Assembly: GCA_040384325.1 (NCBI GenBank)
Contig: JAZKJL010000002.1
Coordinates: 62,001 to 126,000 of the forward strand
Reading direction: 5' to 3'
DNA: 64,000 nt
Source of the DNA: JACMLX01 sp040384325
Lineage (GTDB): Bacteria > Gemmatimonadota > Gemmatimonadetes > Gemmatimonadales > Gemmatimonadaceae
This document shows positions 17,704-29,523 of this stretch, in pieces; position 1 is the stretch's first letter; the number at the start of each line of letters is the position of its first letter. The translations under genes were made by a program, and so were the position numbers. Below the pieces are notes generated by a model. It saw nothing but the letters and a program-made list of their open reading frames with translations, searched no databases and was not told where the DNA came from.

Positions 17704-17768
17704 AGTGAAGCTCAGTGAAGCTCAGTGAAGCTCAGTGAAGCTCAGTGAAGCTCAGTGAAGCTCAGTGA
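17704..17768 (+). repeat. Tandem repeat, 10-bp unit AGTGAAGCTC
   Basis: Six perfect head-to-tail copies of AGTGAAGCTC (17704-17763) plus a partial AGTGA, starting directly at the gap edge, so more copies probably lie inside the gap. It ends 15 bp before the stop of the POT transporter gene. The unit length is not a multiple of three and no reading frame runs through it. Confidence 0.9.
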
Positions 17769-17783
17769 CTCAGCGCGCAGCCG

Positions 17784-19337
17784 TCAGGCGTCCGGGATGG
17801 AGCGGGTCAGCCGTCGCAGCAGCGGCACGCAGAGCAGCATCACCAGGCCTGCGCCCCACGCCGTGGCGGTGGGGATCGTGAAGAAGGTCGCGCGACTGGG
17901 GATTTCGTCGATCAGGCCGGCGAGGAACCCGCCGAGGAAGTTCGCGGCCGAGATGGCGAGGAACCAGGTGCCCATCAGCAGCGACACGAACTGCACCGGC
18001 GCCACCTTCGTCACATAGCTCAGGCCCACCGGATAGAGCGCGATCTCACCGAAGCTGTGGCAGAGATACGCGCCCACCAGCCAGAGTGGTGACACCTTGT
18101 CCCCCGCATCCACCGCGCGGCCGGCGAAATAGAGCAGGAAGAATCCGAGGCCGGCGAGGAAGAGGCCATACACCATCTTCATCGTCGTCGCCGGTTCCTT
18201 GTTGCGCTTGTGCAGGTAGAGCCAGAACCAGCCCGCGAACGGGCCGAGGATGATGATGCAGAGCGGCTGGATGCTCTGGAACCAACTGGCCGGGATGCGC
18301 TCCATGCCGAACAGCCAGGCACCGCTGGTGAGGTCGGTGTCGCGATCGGCGAAGAGCGTCAGCGAACTGCCCGCCTGCTCGAACACCAGCCAGAAGAACA
18401 CCACGAAGAACGACACCATCACCAGCGCCCACACCCGCTCGCGCTCCTCGCCCTTGGTGCCCAGCAGCGCGACCGTGAACGCGGCGCCGATGATCACGCC
18501 GTAGAGCATCGACATCATGCCCGAGAGCGAGAACAGCCAGGCCGGGATGCCGATCGCCGACCAGGTCTTGATGGAGGCCAGCGTGGCGATGATCACGCCG
18601 GCGGTGGCACCGAGCACCGCGTTGCGGCCATACGTCGGTATCGCCAGTTCGCCGATCTCGGCACGCGCTTCCGCTTCCCGCGCATGATCGGGCACCAGGC
18701 CGATGCCCGGCAGGTACTTGTCGCGACCCAGCAGGTAGACGATCAGGCCGAGCACCATGCCCACACCGGCCGCTCCGAAGCCGAGGTGCCATCCGTAGCG
18801 CGGATCTTCCGCCAGGAAACCGCACACCAGCGGTGCGAGGAAGGCGCCGAAGTTGAAGCAGCTGTAGAAGATCGTGAAGCCGGCGTCGCGCCGCGGATCG
18901 CCCTCGGCGTAGAGCTGGCCCACCATCGTGGAGACGTTCGGCTTGAAGAAGCCGGTGCCGATCACCACCGCGATCAGGCCCGCGTAGAAGAACGTCATGT
19001 TGTCCACGGCCAGCATGAAGTGGCCGATGGCGATGATGATGCCGCCGATCACCAGCGAGCGGCGCGTGCCGATGAAGCGGTCGGCGATGTAGCCACCGAT
19101 CATGGGCGTCAGGTACACCGCACCGGTGTAGGCGCCGTAGAGCCGCGACGCGTCCTGCCCGCTCCAGCCGAGCGCCTTGGTCAGGTACAGCACCAGGATG
19201 GCGCGCATGCCGTAGTACGAGAACCGCTCCCACATCTCGGCGGCCGCCAGCAGGCCGAGGCCGCGCGGATGGCCGAAGAAGGCGCGATCGCTCGATGCGA
19301 TGGAGTCGCGCGCGGGTGCTGCGGAGACTGGGGTCAT
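17784..19337 (-). CDS. POT/PTR2-family proton-coupled oligopeptide transporter
   Basis: 517-residue inner-membrane symporter with many hydrophobic helices. Both family signatures are present: GGYIADRFIGTRRSLVIGG (PTR2 signature 1) and FYSCFNFGAFLAPLVCG (signature 2). The N-terminal motif MWERFSYYGMRAILVLYL, with its E-x-x-x-Y/R region for proton coupling, is also clear. ATG 19337 overlaps the stop of the upstream ABC ATPase gene by one base (TGATG), so a secondary peptide transporter is coupled to a primary ABC peptide importer in one unit. Confidence 0.93.
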   Translation of the reverse strand: MTPVSAAPARDSIASSDRAFFGHPRGLGLLAAAEMWERFSYYGMRAILVLYLTKALGWSGQDASRLYGAYTGAVYLTPMIGGYIADRFIGTRRSLVIGGIIIAIGHFMLAVDNMTFFYAGLIAVVIGTGFFKPNVSTMVGQLYAEGDPRRDAGFTIFYSCFNFGAFLAPLVCGFLAEDPRYGWHLGFGAAGVGMVLGLIVYLLGRDKYLPGIGLVPDHAREAEARAEIGELAIPTYGRNAVLGATAGVIIATLASIKTWSAIGIPAWLFSLSGMMSMLYGVIIGAAFTVALLGTKGEERERVWALVMVSFFVVFFWLVFEQAGSSLTLFADRDTDLTSGAWLFGMERIPASWFQSIQPLCIIILGPFAGWFWLYLHKRNKEPATTMKMVYGLFLAGLGFFLLYFAGRAVDAGDKVSPLWLVGAYLCHSFGEIALYPVGLSYVTKVAPVQFVSLLMGTWFLAISAANFLGGFLAGLIDEIPSRATFFTIPTATAWGAGLVMLLCVPLLRRLTRSIPDA

Positions 19338-20383
19338 CAGGTCGCGGGAGAGGTGGCGGTGCGACGGCTTCGCAGGGCGGCCGCCGGAAGAAAGAAGTCG
19401 CTGGTACCGGCCGGCTGCTTGATGCAGGCCGCCCAGTGACCCGGCGCCTTTTCCTCGAGCGGTGGCACCACCTGTGTGCAGGCCGCGTCCTTGTCCGGGT
19501 GGAAGCAGCGCGGATGGAAGACGCACCCCGACGGCGGATCGGCCGGCGATGGTGGATCACCCTCCAGCACGATGCGATCGCGCGGCGCCAGCGGATCGGG
19601 CAGGGGAATGGCCGACAGCAGCGCCTGCGTGTACGGCATGATCGGCGTCGTGAACAGCACGTCGGCCGAAGCCAGCTCCACGATGCGGCCGAGGTACATG
19701 ACCGCCACCCGCGTGGCGAGGTGTTCCACCACGCCGAGGTCGTGGGCGATGAACAGGTACGTCAGTCCGCGATCCCGCTGCAGGTCCTGCAGCAGGTTGA
19801 TCACCTGGGCCTGCACCGACACGTCGAGCGCCGACACCGGCTCGTCGAGGACGATGAACTTCGGCTCCACTGCCAGTGCACGCGCGATGCCGACGCGCTG
19901 GCGTTGGCCACCGGAGAATTCGTGCGGATAACGCGTCGCCCACTCCTTCCGCAGGCCCACTTCCTCCATCAGGGACTGCACGCGGCGATCGGCCGCGGCG
20001 CCTTCGGCCAGCTGGTGGATGATCAAGCCTTCGCGCACCGTGTCACCGATGGTCATGCGCGGGTTGAGCGACGCGTACGGGTCCTGGAACACGAGCTGGA
20101 TGTGGCGGCGCATCTTCCGCAGCTCGGCGCCACGCAGCGCGCGAAGGTCGGCACCGTCGAAGTGAATGCTCCCGGCGGTGGGCTCGATCAGCCGCAGGAT
20201 GCAGCGGCCGGTGGTGGTCTTGCCGCAGCCCGACTCGCCGACCACTGCCAGCGTCTCACCGGCCGCGACGTCGAACGACACGTCGGTGACCGCGCGCACA
20301 CTGCCCTGCACACGATTCAGGATCCCGCCACGGATCGGGAATTCCTTCGACAACCCGCTCACGCGCAGCAACGGCTCGCTCAT
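19337..20383 (-). CDS. Peptide-type ABC importer ATPase, OppF/DppF-like
   Basis: 348 residues. It has Walker A GESGCGKTTTGRC, Q-loop VFQDPYASLNPR, signature FSGGQRQRVGIARAL, Walker B FIVLDEPVSALD and H-loop FIAHDLGVV, then the OPP C-terminal extension with PLPDPLAPRDR and the cysteine-containing GCVFHPRCF. It powers import together with the neighbouring ATPase and two permeases. ATG 20383 overlaps the upstream ATPase stop by 4 nt (ATGA). Upstream of this ATG the open frame continues only as a shadow of the other ATPase gene. Confidence 0.93.
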   Translation of the reverse strand: MSEPLLRVSGLSKEFPIRGGILNRVQGSVRAVTDVSFDVAAGETLAVVGESGCGKTTTGRCILRLIEPTAGSIHFDGADLRALRGAELRKMRRHIQLVFQDPYASLNPRMTIGDTVREGLIIHQLAEGAAADRRVQSLMEEVGLRKEWATRYPHEFSGGQRQRVGIARALAVEPKFIVLDEPVSALDVSVQAQVINLLQDLQRDRGLTYLFIAHDLGVVEHLATRVAVMYLGRIVELASADVLFTTPIMPYTQALLSAIPLPDPLAPRDRIVLEGDPPSPADPPSGCVFHPRCFHPDKDAACTQVVPPLEEKAPGHWAACIKQPAGTSDFFLPAAALRSRRTATSPAT

Positions 20384-21414
20384 GCGCTGGCTCCGGCGGC
20401 ATGCAGCGATCGCCGGCGTTCCGGTTCTTCGACGAGGTGGCAGCGCGACGTGCGCCGGTCGCCGATCTGGTGCAGCGGTGGCGCCTCGCTGGTGCATCGG
20501 CTCCATGCGTGCGGACAGCGATCGGCGAAGCGACAGGCGGTGGGCCAGGCGCCGGGTGGTGGCACGGTGCCGGGGATGGTCGTGAGGCGCTCGCGGCGCG
20601 TGCCGGCGCGCGGCATCGCCGCCATCAGCCCCTGCGTGTACGGATGCTGCGGCGACGCGAACAGGTCGGTCACCGGCGCTTCCTCGACGATCTGGCCGGC
20701 GTACATCACGGCCACCCGCTGCGCCGATTCCGCCACCACGCCGAGGTCGTGCGTGATCAGCAGCATCGATGCGCCACGCGCGCGTTGCGCGTCGCGGAGA
20801 AGGTCCAGCAGCTGCGCCTGGATCGTGACGTCGAGCGCGGTGGTCGGCTCGTCGGCGATCAGCAGCGACGGGTCCAGCACCAGCGCCATCGCGATCATCA
20901 CGCGCTGCCGCATGCCGCCCGAGAGCTGGTGCGGATACTGCTTCGCCCGGATCGCGGGCGATGGGATGCCGACCGCGCCGAGCATCGCCACCGCCTTGTC
21001 CCACGCTTCGCTGCGGCTGGCCGACGTGTGCGTGCGGACCACTTCCGCGATCTGCTCACCCGCGGAATAGACCGGGTTGAGCGCCGTCATCGGCTCCTGG
21101 AAGATCATCGCCGCCTGCCGGCCGCGGATGGCGCGCAGGTCCTTGTCGCCGAGCGTCAGCACGTCGCGGCCGTCGAACCAGATATGGCTGCCCGGCTCGA
21201 TACGGCCCGGCGCGTCGATCAGTCGCAGCAGCGTGAGTGCGGTGAGTGACTTGCCGCATCCGCTCTCACCCACCAGCGCCAGCGTCTCTCCGCGCGCAAT
21301 GTCGAACGAGACGCCATCCACCGGCGTGATGGTGCCGTCGGCGGTGCGGAACGTGACGCGCACATCACGCAACGACAGCAGGACATCGGCAGGTGGTGCG
21401 CTGGAGGCGGTCAT
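20380..21414 (-). CDS. Peptide-type ABC importer ATPase, OppD/DppD-like
   Basis: 344 residues: Walker A GESGCGKSLTALTLL, Q-loop IFQEPMTALNPVYSAGEQ, signature LSGGMRQRVMIAMAL, Walker B LLIADEPTTALD and H-loop LITHDLGVV. The C-terminal oligopeptide domain has the cysteine-bearing TACRFADRCPHAW, which in some Opp/Dpp ATPases binds an iron-sulfur cluster. It forms an ATPase heterodimer with the downstream gene. ATGA overlaps (4 nt) join it to both neighbours. Confidence 0.93.
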   Translation of the reverse strand: MTASSAPPADVLLSLRDVRVTFRTADGTITPVDGVSFDIARGETLALVGESGCGKSLTALTLLRLIDAPGRIEPGSHIWFDGRDVLTLGDKDLRAIRGRQAAMIFQEPMTALNPVYSAGEQIAEVVRTHTSASRSEAWDKAVAMLGAVGIPSPAIRAKQYPHQLSGGMRQRVMIAMALVLDPSLLIADEPTTALDVTIQAQLLDLLRDAQRARGASMLLITHDLGVVAESAQRVAVMYAGQIVEEAPVTDLFASPQHPYTQGLMAAMPRAGTRRERLTTIPGTVPPPGAWPTACRFADRCPHAWSRCTSEAPPLHQIGDRRTSRCHLVEEPERRRSLHAAGASA

Positions 21415-22286
21415 GGGCGGGGAAGCTGCCGGGGAGCGAGCGCGTCGCGCAACCCGTCGCCGAGTGCGCTGACCGCCAGCACCACCGTCACGAGGCAGAT
21501 TCCGGGCGCCAGCGACACCCACGGCGCGCTGGCGATGAACTCGTTGCCGTCACGGATGATGTTGCCCCAGCTGGCGCGCGGCGGCTGCACGCCGATGCCG
21601 AGGAAGCTCAGCCCCGCTTCCAGCACGATCACCTGACCCACCGCCAGCGTGGCCGCCACCAGCACCGGTCCGGTCACGTGCGGCAGCACATGGCGCAGCG
21701 CGAGGCGGAGGGGTGATGCGCCGAGACTGCGCGCCGCCAGCACGTAATCGGCGCTGCGGATGACACGCACTTCGCCGCGCACCAGTCGCGCGACGCCGAA
21801 CCACCCGGTGACGCCGAGGATCACCACCAGCGCCCACACCGGCACCAGCGGCACCGCCGCGAGGATCGCCAGCAGCAGCAGCACCCGCGGCACGCTCATC
21901 CCGGCATCGACGCAACGCATCATCAGCGTGTCGGTGCGACCACCGGCGAGGCCTGCACCGAGGCCCCACGCCACGCCGACCAGCGTCTCGATGAACACCG
22001 CGCTCATGGCCACCGCCAGCGACACCTGGCCGCCGCTCAGCACGCGCGACAGCACGTCGCGCGAGTAGGCGTCGGTGCCCAGCAGGTGCTGCGCACCGGG
22101 ACGGACGTGCACCAGGTTCGCGATGTCGGGCTGCTCGTTCGGCCCGTAGGCCACAAGCAAAGGGCCCACCAGCACCAGCAACACCATCGCGAGCAGTGCA
22201 CCAGCCGCGACCAGCGATCGCGGATCGCGTCGCAGTCGCGCCACGATGGCGCGCCAGTGTCGTGCATCCGTGGTGCCGGTGATCAT
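21411..22286 (-). CDS. Peptide-type ABC importer permease, OppC/DppC-like
   Basis: 291-residue inner-membrane permease with an N-terminal helix (LVAAGALLAMVLLVLVGPLL), the short periplasmic piece HLLGTDAYSRDVLSRVLSG typical of DppC, and a binding-protein-dependent transport domain with the EAA-like loop RSADYVLAARSLGASPLRL. ATG 22286 overlaps the upstream permease stop by 4 nt. It pairs with the OppB-like permease to form the channel. Confidence 0.92.
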   Translation of the reverse strand: MITGTTDARHWRAIVARLRRDPRSLVAAGALLAMVLLVLVGPLLVAYGPNEQPDIANLVHVRPGAQHLLGTDAYSRDVLSRVLSGGQVSLAVAMSAVFIETLVGVAWGLGAGLAGGRTDTLMMRCVDAGMSVPRVLLLLAILAAVPLVPVWALVVILGVTGWFGVARLVRGEVRVIRSADYVLAARSLGASPLRLALRHVLPHVTGPVLVAATLAVGQVIVLEAGLSFLGIGVQPPRASWGNIIRDGNEFIASAPWVSLAPGICLVTVVLAVSALGDGLRDALAPRQLPRP

Positions 22287-23278
22287 GCGAGGCGCATCGG
22301 CTCGTCCTGATCCTGTGCGGCGGCGCGCGGATCGAGGCGCATCACCAGCAGGTCCGCCAGCGTCGAACCCAGCACCACCAGCACCGCACCCACGATCACG
22401 CATCCCACCACCAGGTGATAGTCGCGCGTCCCGATCGCGCCGGCCGCCAGGCGACCCATGCCGGGCCATGCGAACACGTGCTCCACGAACACCGCGCCAC
22501 CCACCAGTGCCGGCAGTGTCAGTCCGCCGAGCGTGATCACCGGTCCGAGCGCGGTGCGCCAGGCGTGCCTGCGAAAGACGGTGCGCGGGGCCACACCTTT
22601 CGCCGTCGCCGTCCGCACCCACTCGGTGCGCAAGCGGTCCAGCAGCGCCGCGCGTTGCTGGCGCGCCACCGGTGCGGTGATCAGGATCACCAGCGTCAGC
22701 GTGGGCAATACCAGGTGCCACAGTCGATCCAGCACGATCGTCGCACCCGATGCGGCGAGAGGCATCAGCGGATCGGCGGCGCCGCCGACCGGGAAGAGCC
22801 GCAGCCAGGACGCACCGCCCAGCAGCAGCACCAGCGACAACCAGAAGTCGGGCAGCGAGGCACCGATCAGCGTGACGGTGCCGATGCCGCGATCGGTGAG
22901 GCGATCCTGTCGCGCCGCCTGCACGGCACCCAGCAGCATGCCGAGCGTGAACGACAGCACCAGCGCGAGGCCCATCAGCTGCAGCGTGTAGGGCAACGCC
23001 TGTGCGATCGCGCGCGTGACGGGCTGGTTGGTGCTCACCGACCAGCCGAGGTCACCGCGGAGCAGCGATCCGATCCAGTGCACGTACTGCGTCGCGATGC
23101 TCCCATCCAGCCCGTACGCCGCGCGCCACTGTGCCCGCATCGCCGGTGTCAGCCGTGCATTCTCGAGCGCGCCGGCAAACGGATCGCCGGGTGCGAGGCG
23201 CACCAGCACGAACGTGGCCGTGGCCACGATCGCGACCACCACGAAACCTTGCCAGAGCCGCTGGATCAGCGCGCGCAC
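22283..23278 (-). CDS. Peptide-type ABC importer permease, OppB/DppB-like
   Basis: 331-residue permease. The N-terminus IQRLWQGFVVVAIVATATFVLVRLAPGDP is the usual first helix and conserved APGDP turn of DppB, followed by a 5-6-helix permease domain and the C-terminal helix-loop of the family. I chose GTG 23278 because GGCGAGG lies a few bases upstream and the family-like sequence begins here; it is 25 bp after the stop of the binding-protein gene. The longer frame to 23392 overlaps that gene. Confidence 0.9.
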   Translation of the reverse strand: MRALIQRLWQGFVVVAIVATATFVLVRLAPGDPFAGALENARLTPAMRAQWRAAYGLDGSIATQYVHWIGSLLRGDLGWSVSTNQPVTRAIAQALPYTLQLMGLALVLSFTLGMLLGAVQAARQDRLTDRGIGTVTLIGASLPDFWLSLVLLLGGASWLRLFPVGGAADPLMPLAASGATIVLDRLWHLVLPTLTLVILITAPVARQQRAALLDRLRTEWVRTATAKGVAPRTVFRRHAWRTALGPVITLGGLTLPALVGGAVFVEHVFAWPGMGRLAAGAIGTRDYHLVVGCVIVGAVLVVLGSTLADLLVMRLDPRAAAQDQDEPMRLA

Positions 23279-23303
23279 GCGCCTCGCCGGCGTGGGGCGT
23301 GGA

Positions 23304-24983
23304 TCAGCGTGCGGCTCCGGCGGCCTGCACGTCGCGGGCGATGCGCTTGTCGGCGGGAATCGACCAGCGCGACAGCCCGGCCCACCACGCACCGGCGCGC
23401 ACGCCGGCGGTCTGGATGCGCGAGTGCACGGCCATCACCCGCATCGGCTCGGCGATCCAGATCGCCGGTGCATCGTCGGCGATGATCCGCCAGGCCTTGG
23501 CGAAGTGTGCGCGCGTCGCGGCCGGTGCGAAGGCGGCCAGCCCACTGTCCACCTGCGCATCGAACGCCGGGTTGCGGTAGCTGCTGAAGTTGTGACCGCC
23601 GTCGACGGCACTGGCCGAGGTCCAGGCGTCGTTCACGTTGGCCGGCGCTGGGTCGGGGAGCGCCCACTGATTGACGATCGCGTCGTAGCGCCGCTTGGTG
23701 GAACGTTCGAGGAAGATGGGAATGTCCACCGTTTCCACCTTCGCCTCCACGCCGATGCGCCGGAACTGCTCCTGCAGCAGCACCGACGCCCGCATGCGTG
23801 GCACGCTGGTGGAGGGCGTCATCATGCCGAACGACAGTGGCTTGCCACCCTTCCGCCGGATGCTGTCGGCCCCACGCACCCACCCGGCCGCATCCAGCAG
23901 CGCGTTGGCACTGTCCACCGCATACGGCAGCGGCTTGAGCGCGGGATCGTTGATCGACATGGCGGCGGTGAACGGCCCACGCGACTGCACACCGAGCGTG
24001 TCGTAGATATTGGACACGATGCTGCGGCGGTCGGTGGCCATGGTGAGCGCGCGACGGACAGTGCGATCACCGAAGATCGGGTGCGGAGCGCGGCCCGATG
24101 CGTCCACCAGGTTGAAGCCGAGGAAGTTGTAGTCCAGCGACGGCGCGACCACGAGCCGCAGTGCCTTGTTCGCCTGCACCTCGGCAACCTTGTCGGGACG
24201 CACGGCCTCGAACACGTCGGCCTCGCCGGTGACCACGCGTTCGAACGCCGTCGCCGGATCGGGCGCGAAGGTGAACATCACCCGATCCAACTGCGCGCGA
24301 CGACGGCCGGCGGTGGTGTCGGCCGCCAGTTCCAGAACCTGATCCGGCACCCACCGCGCGACGCGGAACGGACCGCTGCCGACCGGCGCGCTGGCCAGCG
24401 GCGACGCCGCCAGTCGTGCGCGATCGGCGTTCGCCAGCAGGTGCTGCGGCACGACGTACAGTTGCTGCACGAGACCGAAGAACTGATCGGGGCGTCGCTG
24501 ATGAAAGAAGGCCACCACCGTCAACGAGTCGCGCGCGATGACCGAATCGATGTTGGCCAGCAGCGGTGCCAAAGGCGAGGCCGTGACCGAGTCCATGTAG
24601 AGCGCGAAGCTGAACGCCACGTCCGCCGCGCGGACTGGCGCCCCGTCATGCCAGCGCGCCGCCGGATCCAGCGCGAACGTCAGCGACAACGAATCGGCCG
24701 ACCAACTCCACCGTGTCGCGAGGTCGGGCACGAAGCCCTCGTCACCGACGGTGTTCAGCGCATCCCCCATCGTCGCCAGCTTCTGGTAGACGAGGTCATT
24801 CACCATCATGCCGGACGTCGCGGTCGTGATCGGCGGCAGGAAATTGTCCGGCTTCCCGGGCGTCGAGATCACCACTGTGCCCCCGGTTGCACCCGTGGCC
24901 GCGGACGACGCGGTATCGCCACCCGAGGAACAGGCGGCGAGGACGACCAGCGGCAGGAGGCGGAGGGAGCGCGGAACCGTCAT
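23304..24983 (-). CDS. ABC importer solute-binding lipoprotein, family 5 (peptide type)
   Basis: 559-residue substrate-binding protein anchored as a lipoprotein: signal MTVPRSLRLLPLVVLAAC with lipobox LAAC (C18). The SBP_bac_5 fold shows in SADSLSLTFALDPAARWHDGAPVRAADVAFSF (family: W-x-D-G-x-P-x-T/A-A-x-D-V), PVGSGPFRVARW and DRTVRRALTMATDR. It is the first gene of the ABC-POT unit. Family 5 covers peptides, nickel and opines; peptide is favoured because a peptide symporter is in the same unit. Confidence 0.92.
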   Translation of the reverse strand: MTVPRSLRLLPLVVLAACSSGGDTASSAATGATGGTVVISTPGKPDNFLPPITTATSGMMVNDLVYQKLATMGDALNTVGDEGFVPDLATRWSWSADSLSLTFALDPAARWHDGAPVRAADVAFSFALYMDSVTASPLAPLLANIDSVIARDSLTVVAFFHQRRPDQFFGLVQQLYVVPQHLLANADRARLAASPLASAPVGSGPFRVARWVPDQVLELAADTTAGRRRAQLDRVMFTFAPDPATAFERVVTGEADVFEAVRPDKVAEVQANKALRLVVAPSLDYNFLGFNLVDASGRAPHPIFGDRTVRRALTMATDRRSIVSNIYDTLGVQSRGPFTAAMSINDPALKPLPYAVDSANALLDAAGWVRGADSIRRKGGKPLSFGMMTPSTSVPRMRASVLLQEQFRRIGVEAKVETVDIPIFLERSTKRRYDAIVNQWALPDPAPANVNDAWTSASAVDGGHNFSSYRNPAFDAQVDSGLAAFAPAATRAHFAKAWRIIADDAPAIWIAEPMRVMAVHSRIQTAGVRAGAWWAGLSRWSIPADKRIARDVQAAGAAR

Positions 24984-25018
24984 GGGGTGAGCATGGATGG
25001 TGATGGACGCCGGCGACG

Positions 25019-25837
25019 TCAGCGCCGCCAGGTCCAGAGTGGATCACGATAGTGCGACAGCGCCCGGTGGAAATGGCCGTCCTGCAGCCACGAATCATCC
25101 GACACGACGATATCGCCCGACGCCGCATGGCGCAGTGCCCGGACGATCGATGCCGTCACCGCGTCAGCCTCCACCACGTCGAAGGCTCGCAAGGTGGCCG
25201 GCGGCGGCACTGGCGGCAGCGGCACCAGTGCCATCGACTGCAACACCGCCTGGTCGTCGTCCAGCAGGATCGACCCGTGCTGCAGAAAGGCCCCCGCCTC
25301 ACGGTGCTGCGCCGAGCCGACCAGCTTCCGCGTGCCCACCACCAGTTCGCCGGCCGACGGCGTCTCGAAACAGGGAGCCAACCCGGGGCTGACGGTGCGG
25401 CCTGCCGGCGTGGCGCGGGTCGCGGGCACACCGAGCGCCGTCAATGCGTCGAGCAGCAGGTCGTTGATGGCCTCGTAGCCACCCCGCAACGTGGGGGCCA
25501 CCGCGTTCGGCGCCGCCACGGCATACGTCACCTCGCGCGCATGGAGGAGGGCGCGCCCGCCGGTGGGGCGCCGCACGGCCGGGATGCCGGCCGCCGCGCA
25601 GCGCGCCGAGTCGTAGACCCCGTCGCAGCGCTGGTTGCGGCCGAAGGAAACCGACGGCTGCTCCCAGCTGTACAGCCGCAGCAGGGTCTCGCCCGACTCC
25701 GCCGCCGCCGCCAGCATGGCATGATCGAGCGCCATGTTCGTCGCCGCGTCGCGCGGTGAGCTGTGCATCAGCCGGACGGTGCCGCGCCAGAGCGGGTGGG
25801 AGTGCACGGCGTCGGGACTGTGGGAAGAGGCGTCCAC
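25019..25837 (-). CDS. LipM-like octanoyltransferase / lipoate-protein ligase A family protein
   Basis: 272-residue BPL/LplA/LipB-fold protein. RRPTGGRALLH (89-99) is the family substrate loop. The pattern GLAPCFETPSAGELVVGTRK followed by LVGSAQHREAGAFLQHGSIL resembles Bacillus LipM: C156 would be the acyl-enzyme cysteine and K171 the conserved lysine. This favours octanoyl transfer over ATP-dependent lipoate ligation, although the fold alone does not decide it. It is divergent from gcvP (126-bp spacer), so its likely client is the GcvH lipoyl domain encoded nearby. The genome also has LipB at 2.1-2.8 kb, so two octanoyltransferases may coexist. Confidence 0.82.
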   Translation of the reverse strand: MDASSHSPDAVHSHPLWRGTVRLMHSSPRDAATNMALDHAMLAAAAESGETLLRLYSWEQPSVSFGRNQRCDGVYDSARCAAAGIPAVRRPTGGRALLHAREVTYAVAAPNAVAPTLRGGYEAINDLLLDALTALGVPATRATPAGRTVSPGLAPCFETPSAGELVVGTRKLVGSAQHREAGAFLQHGSILLDDDQAVLQSMALVPLPPVPPPATLRAFDVVEADAVTASIVRALRHAASGDIVVSDDSWLQDGHFHRALSHYRDPLWTWRR

Positions 25838-25963
25838 CGCTGTGGTCGCTGGAAGGGATTACGTTTCAATGGCGCCGAGCGGAAACCCCGCGTCCGGCGC
25901 CGCCATCCGATACCAATCTGACGATCGGGCGCGCGCGCCGGGCGCCCTCTGGAGTTTAGCCGC

Positions 25964-28867
<2,904 letters not shown>

Positions 28868-28909
28868 TGCGTGACAGGTGACAATTGCGGTGACAGTGCA
28901 CGCATTGCG

Positions 28910-28962
28910 ATTTCGGTGACAGTGCACGCAAGTCACCGCATTGCGTGCACTGTCCCCGAAAT
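28910..28962. repeat. 22-bp inverted repeat after gcvP
   Basis: Left arm 28910-28931 and right arm 28941-28962 (TTGCGTGCACTGTCCCCGAA AT) pair with one mismatch around a 9-nt loop. GTGACAGTGCACGCA also occurs once more just upstream (about 28890-28904), so the element includes a direct repeat. It is either a palindromic intergenic repeat or a first terminator for gcvP. Confidence 0.75.
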
Positions 28963-28982
28963 ACACGAAATACACCCACCGA

Positions 28983-29029
28983 AACGACGAAGGGCCGGTT
29001 CCAGAGACTGGAGCCGGCCCTTCGTCGTT
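28983..29029. terminator. 20-bp-stem bidirectional hairpin between gcvP and gcvH
   Basis: Left arm 28983-29002 (AACGACGAAGGGCCGGTTCC) pairs with 29010-29029 with one G-T type mismatch and a 7-nt loop AGAGACT. It lies exactly between the convergent ends of gcvP (28867) and gcvH (29049). There is no T tract, but the long stable stem suits a two-way transcription barrier. Confidence 0.75.
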
Positions 29030-29048
29030 CACGCGGCCGAGTCGCGGC

Positions 29049-29438
29049 CTATTCGCCGAGCAGCGACTTGTAGGCGTCGGCGGTCATCAGGCCGGCGCGG
29101 GCACCCGTGTCGGCCACCTTGATGCGGATCATCCAGCCGTCGCCGAACGGGTCGGTGTTCACCAGCGCTGGCTCACCATCCAGGCGCGTGTTGACCTCCA
29201 CCACCTCGCCGGCCAGCGGCGAATACAACTCGCTGACGGCCTTCACCGCCTCGATCGTCCCGAACACGGCATGCTCGGCAAACGTGGCACCGACCTTCGG
29301 CAGGTCGAGGTAGACGATGTCGCCCAGCTCCCCCTGCGCGTAGTCGGTGATGCCGATGGTCACGATGTCGGCATCGGCGGCGCCGGCGACGTACTCGTGA
29401 TCCTTCGTGTACTGGAGATGGGACGGGATCTGCGACAC
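29049..29438 (-). CDS. gcvH: Glycine cleavage system H protein
   Basis: 129-residue lipoyl carrier that shuttles the aminomethyl group between P-, T- and L-proteins. The modified lysine is in GTIEAVKAVSELYSPLAGEV (K66). The N-terminal HEYV and IGITDYAQGELGDIVYLDLP are standard. The start is GTG 29438 with GGAG a few bases upstream. The 85 bp to coaE upstream holds nothing I recognise. Confidence 0.97.
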   Translation of the reverse strand: MSQIPSHLQYTKDHEYVAGAADADIVTIGITDYAQGELGDIVYLDLPKVGATFAEHAVFGTIEAVKAVSELYSPLAGEVVEVNTRLDGEPALVNTDPFGDGWMIRIKVADTGARAGLMTADAYKSLLGE

Positions 29439-29523
29439 GGAGTGCTCCGAAAAGACGGGTGATGTGGACGCGGGGCAGTCTAGCGGGCGGTCGCCGAACT
29501 TCGTAGTGCGCGCCCGTCACGCC

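Noticed and set aside
17704..17768. The AGTGAAGCTC array as a CRISPR
   Set aside because: Units are 10 bp and head to tail with no spacers, so it is a simple tandem repeat.
25019..25837. A true lipoate-protein ligase (LplA)
   Set aside because: The PCFETPS motif with a well-placed Cys and the AQHREAGAFLQHGS region fit LipM-type octanoyltransferases better; biochemical proof is lacking, so the call is kept as LipM-like.
25838..25963. A glycine riboswitch upstream of gcvP
   Set aside because: No tandem aptamer pattern is visible, and the 126-bp divergent spacer is too short for a usual double aptamer plus expression platform.
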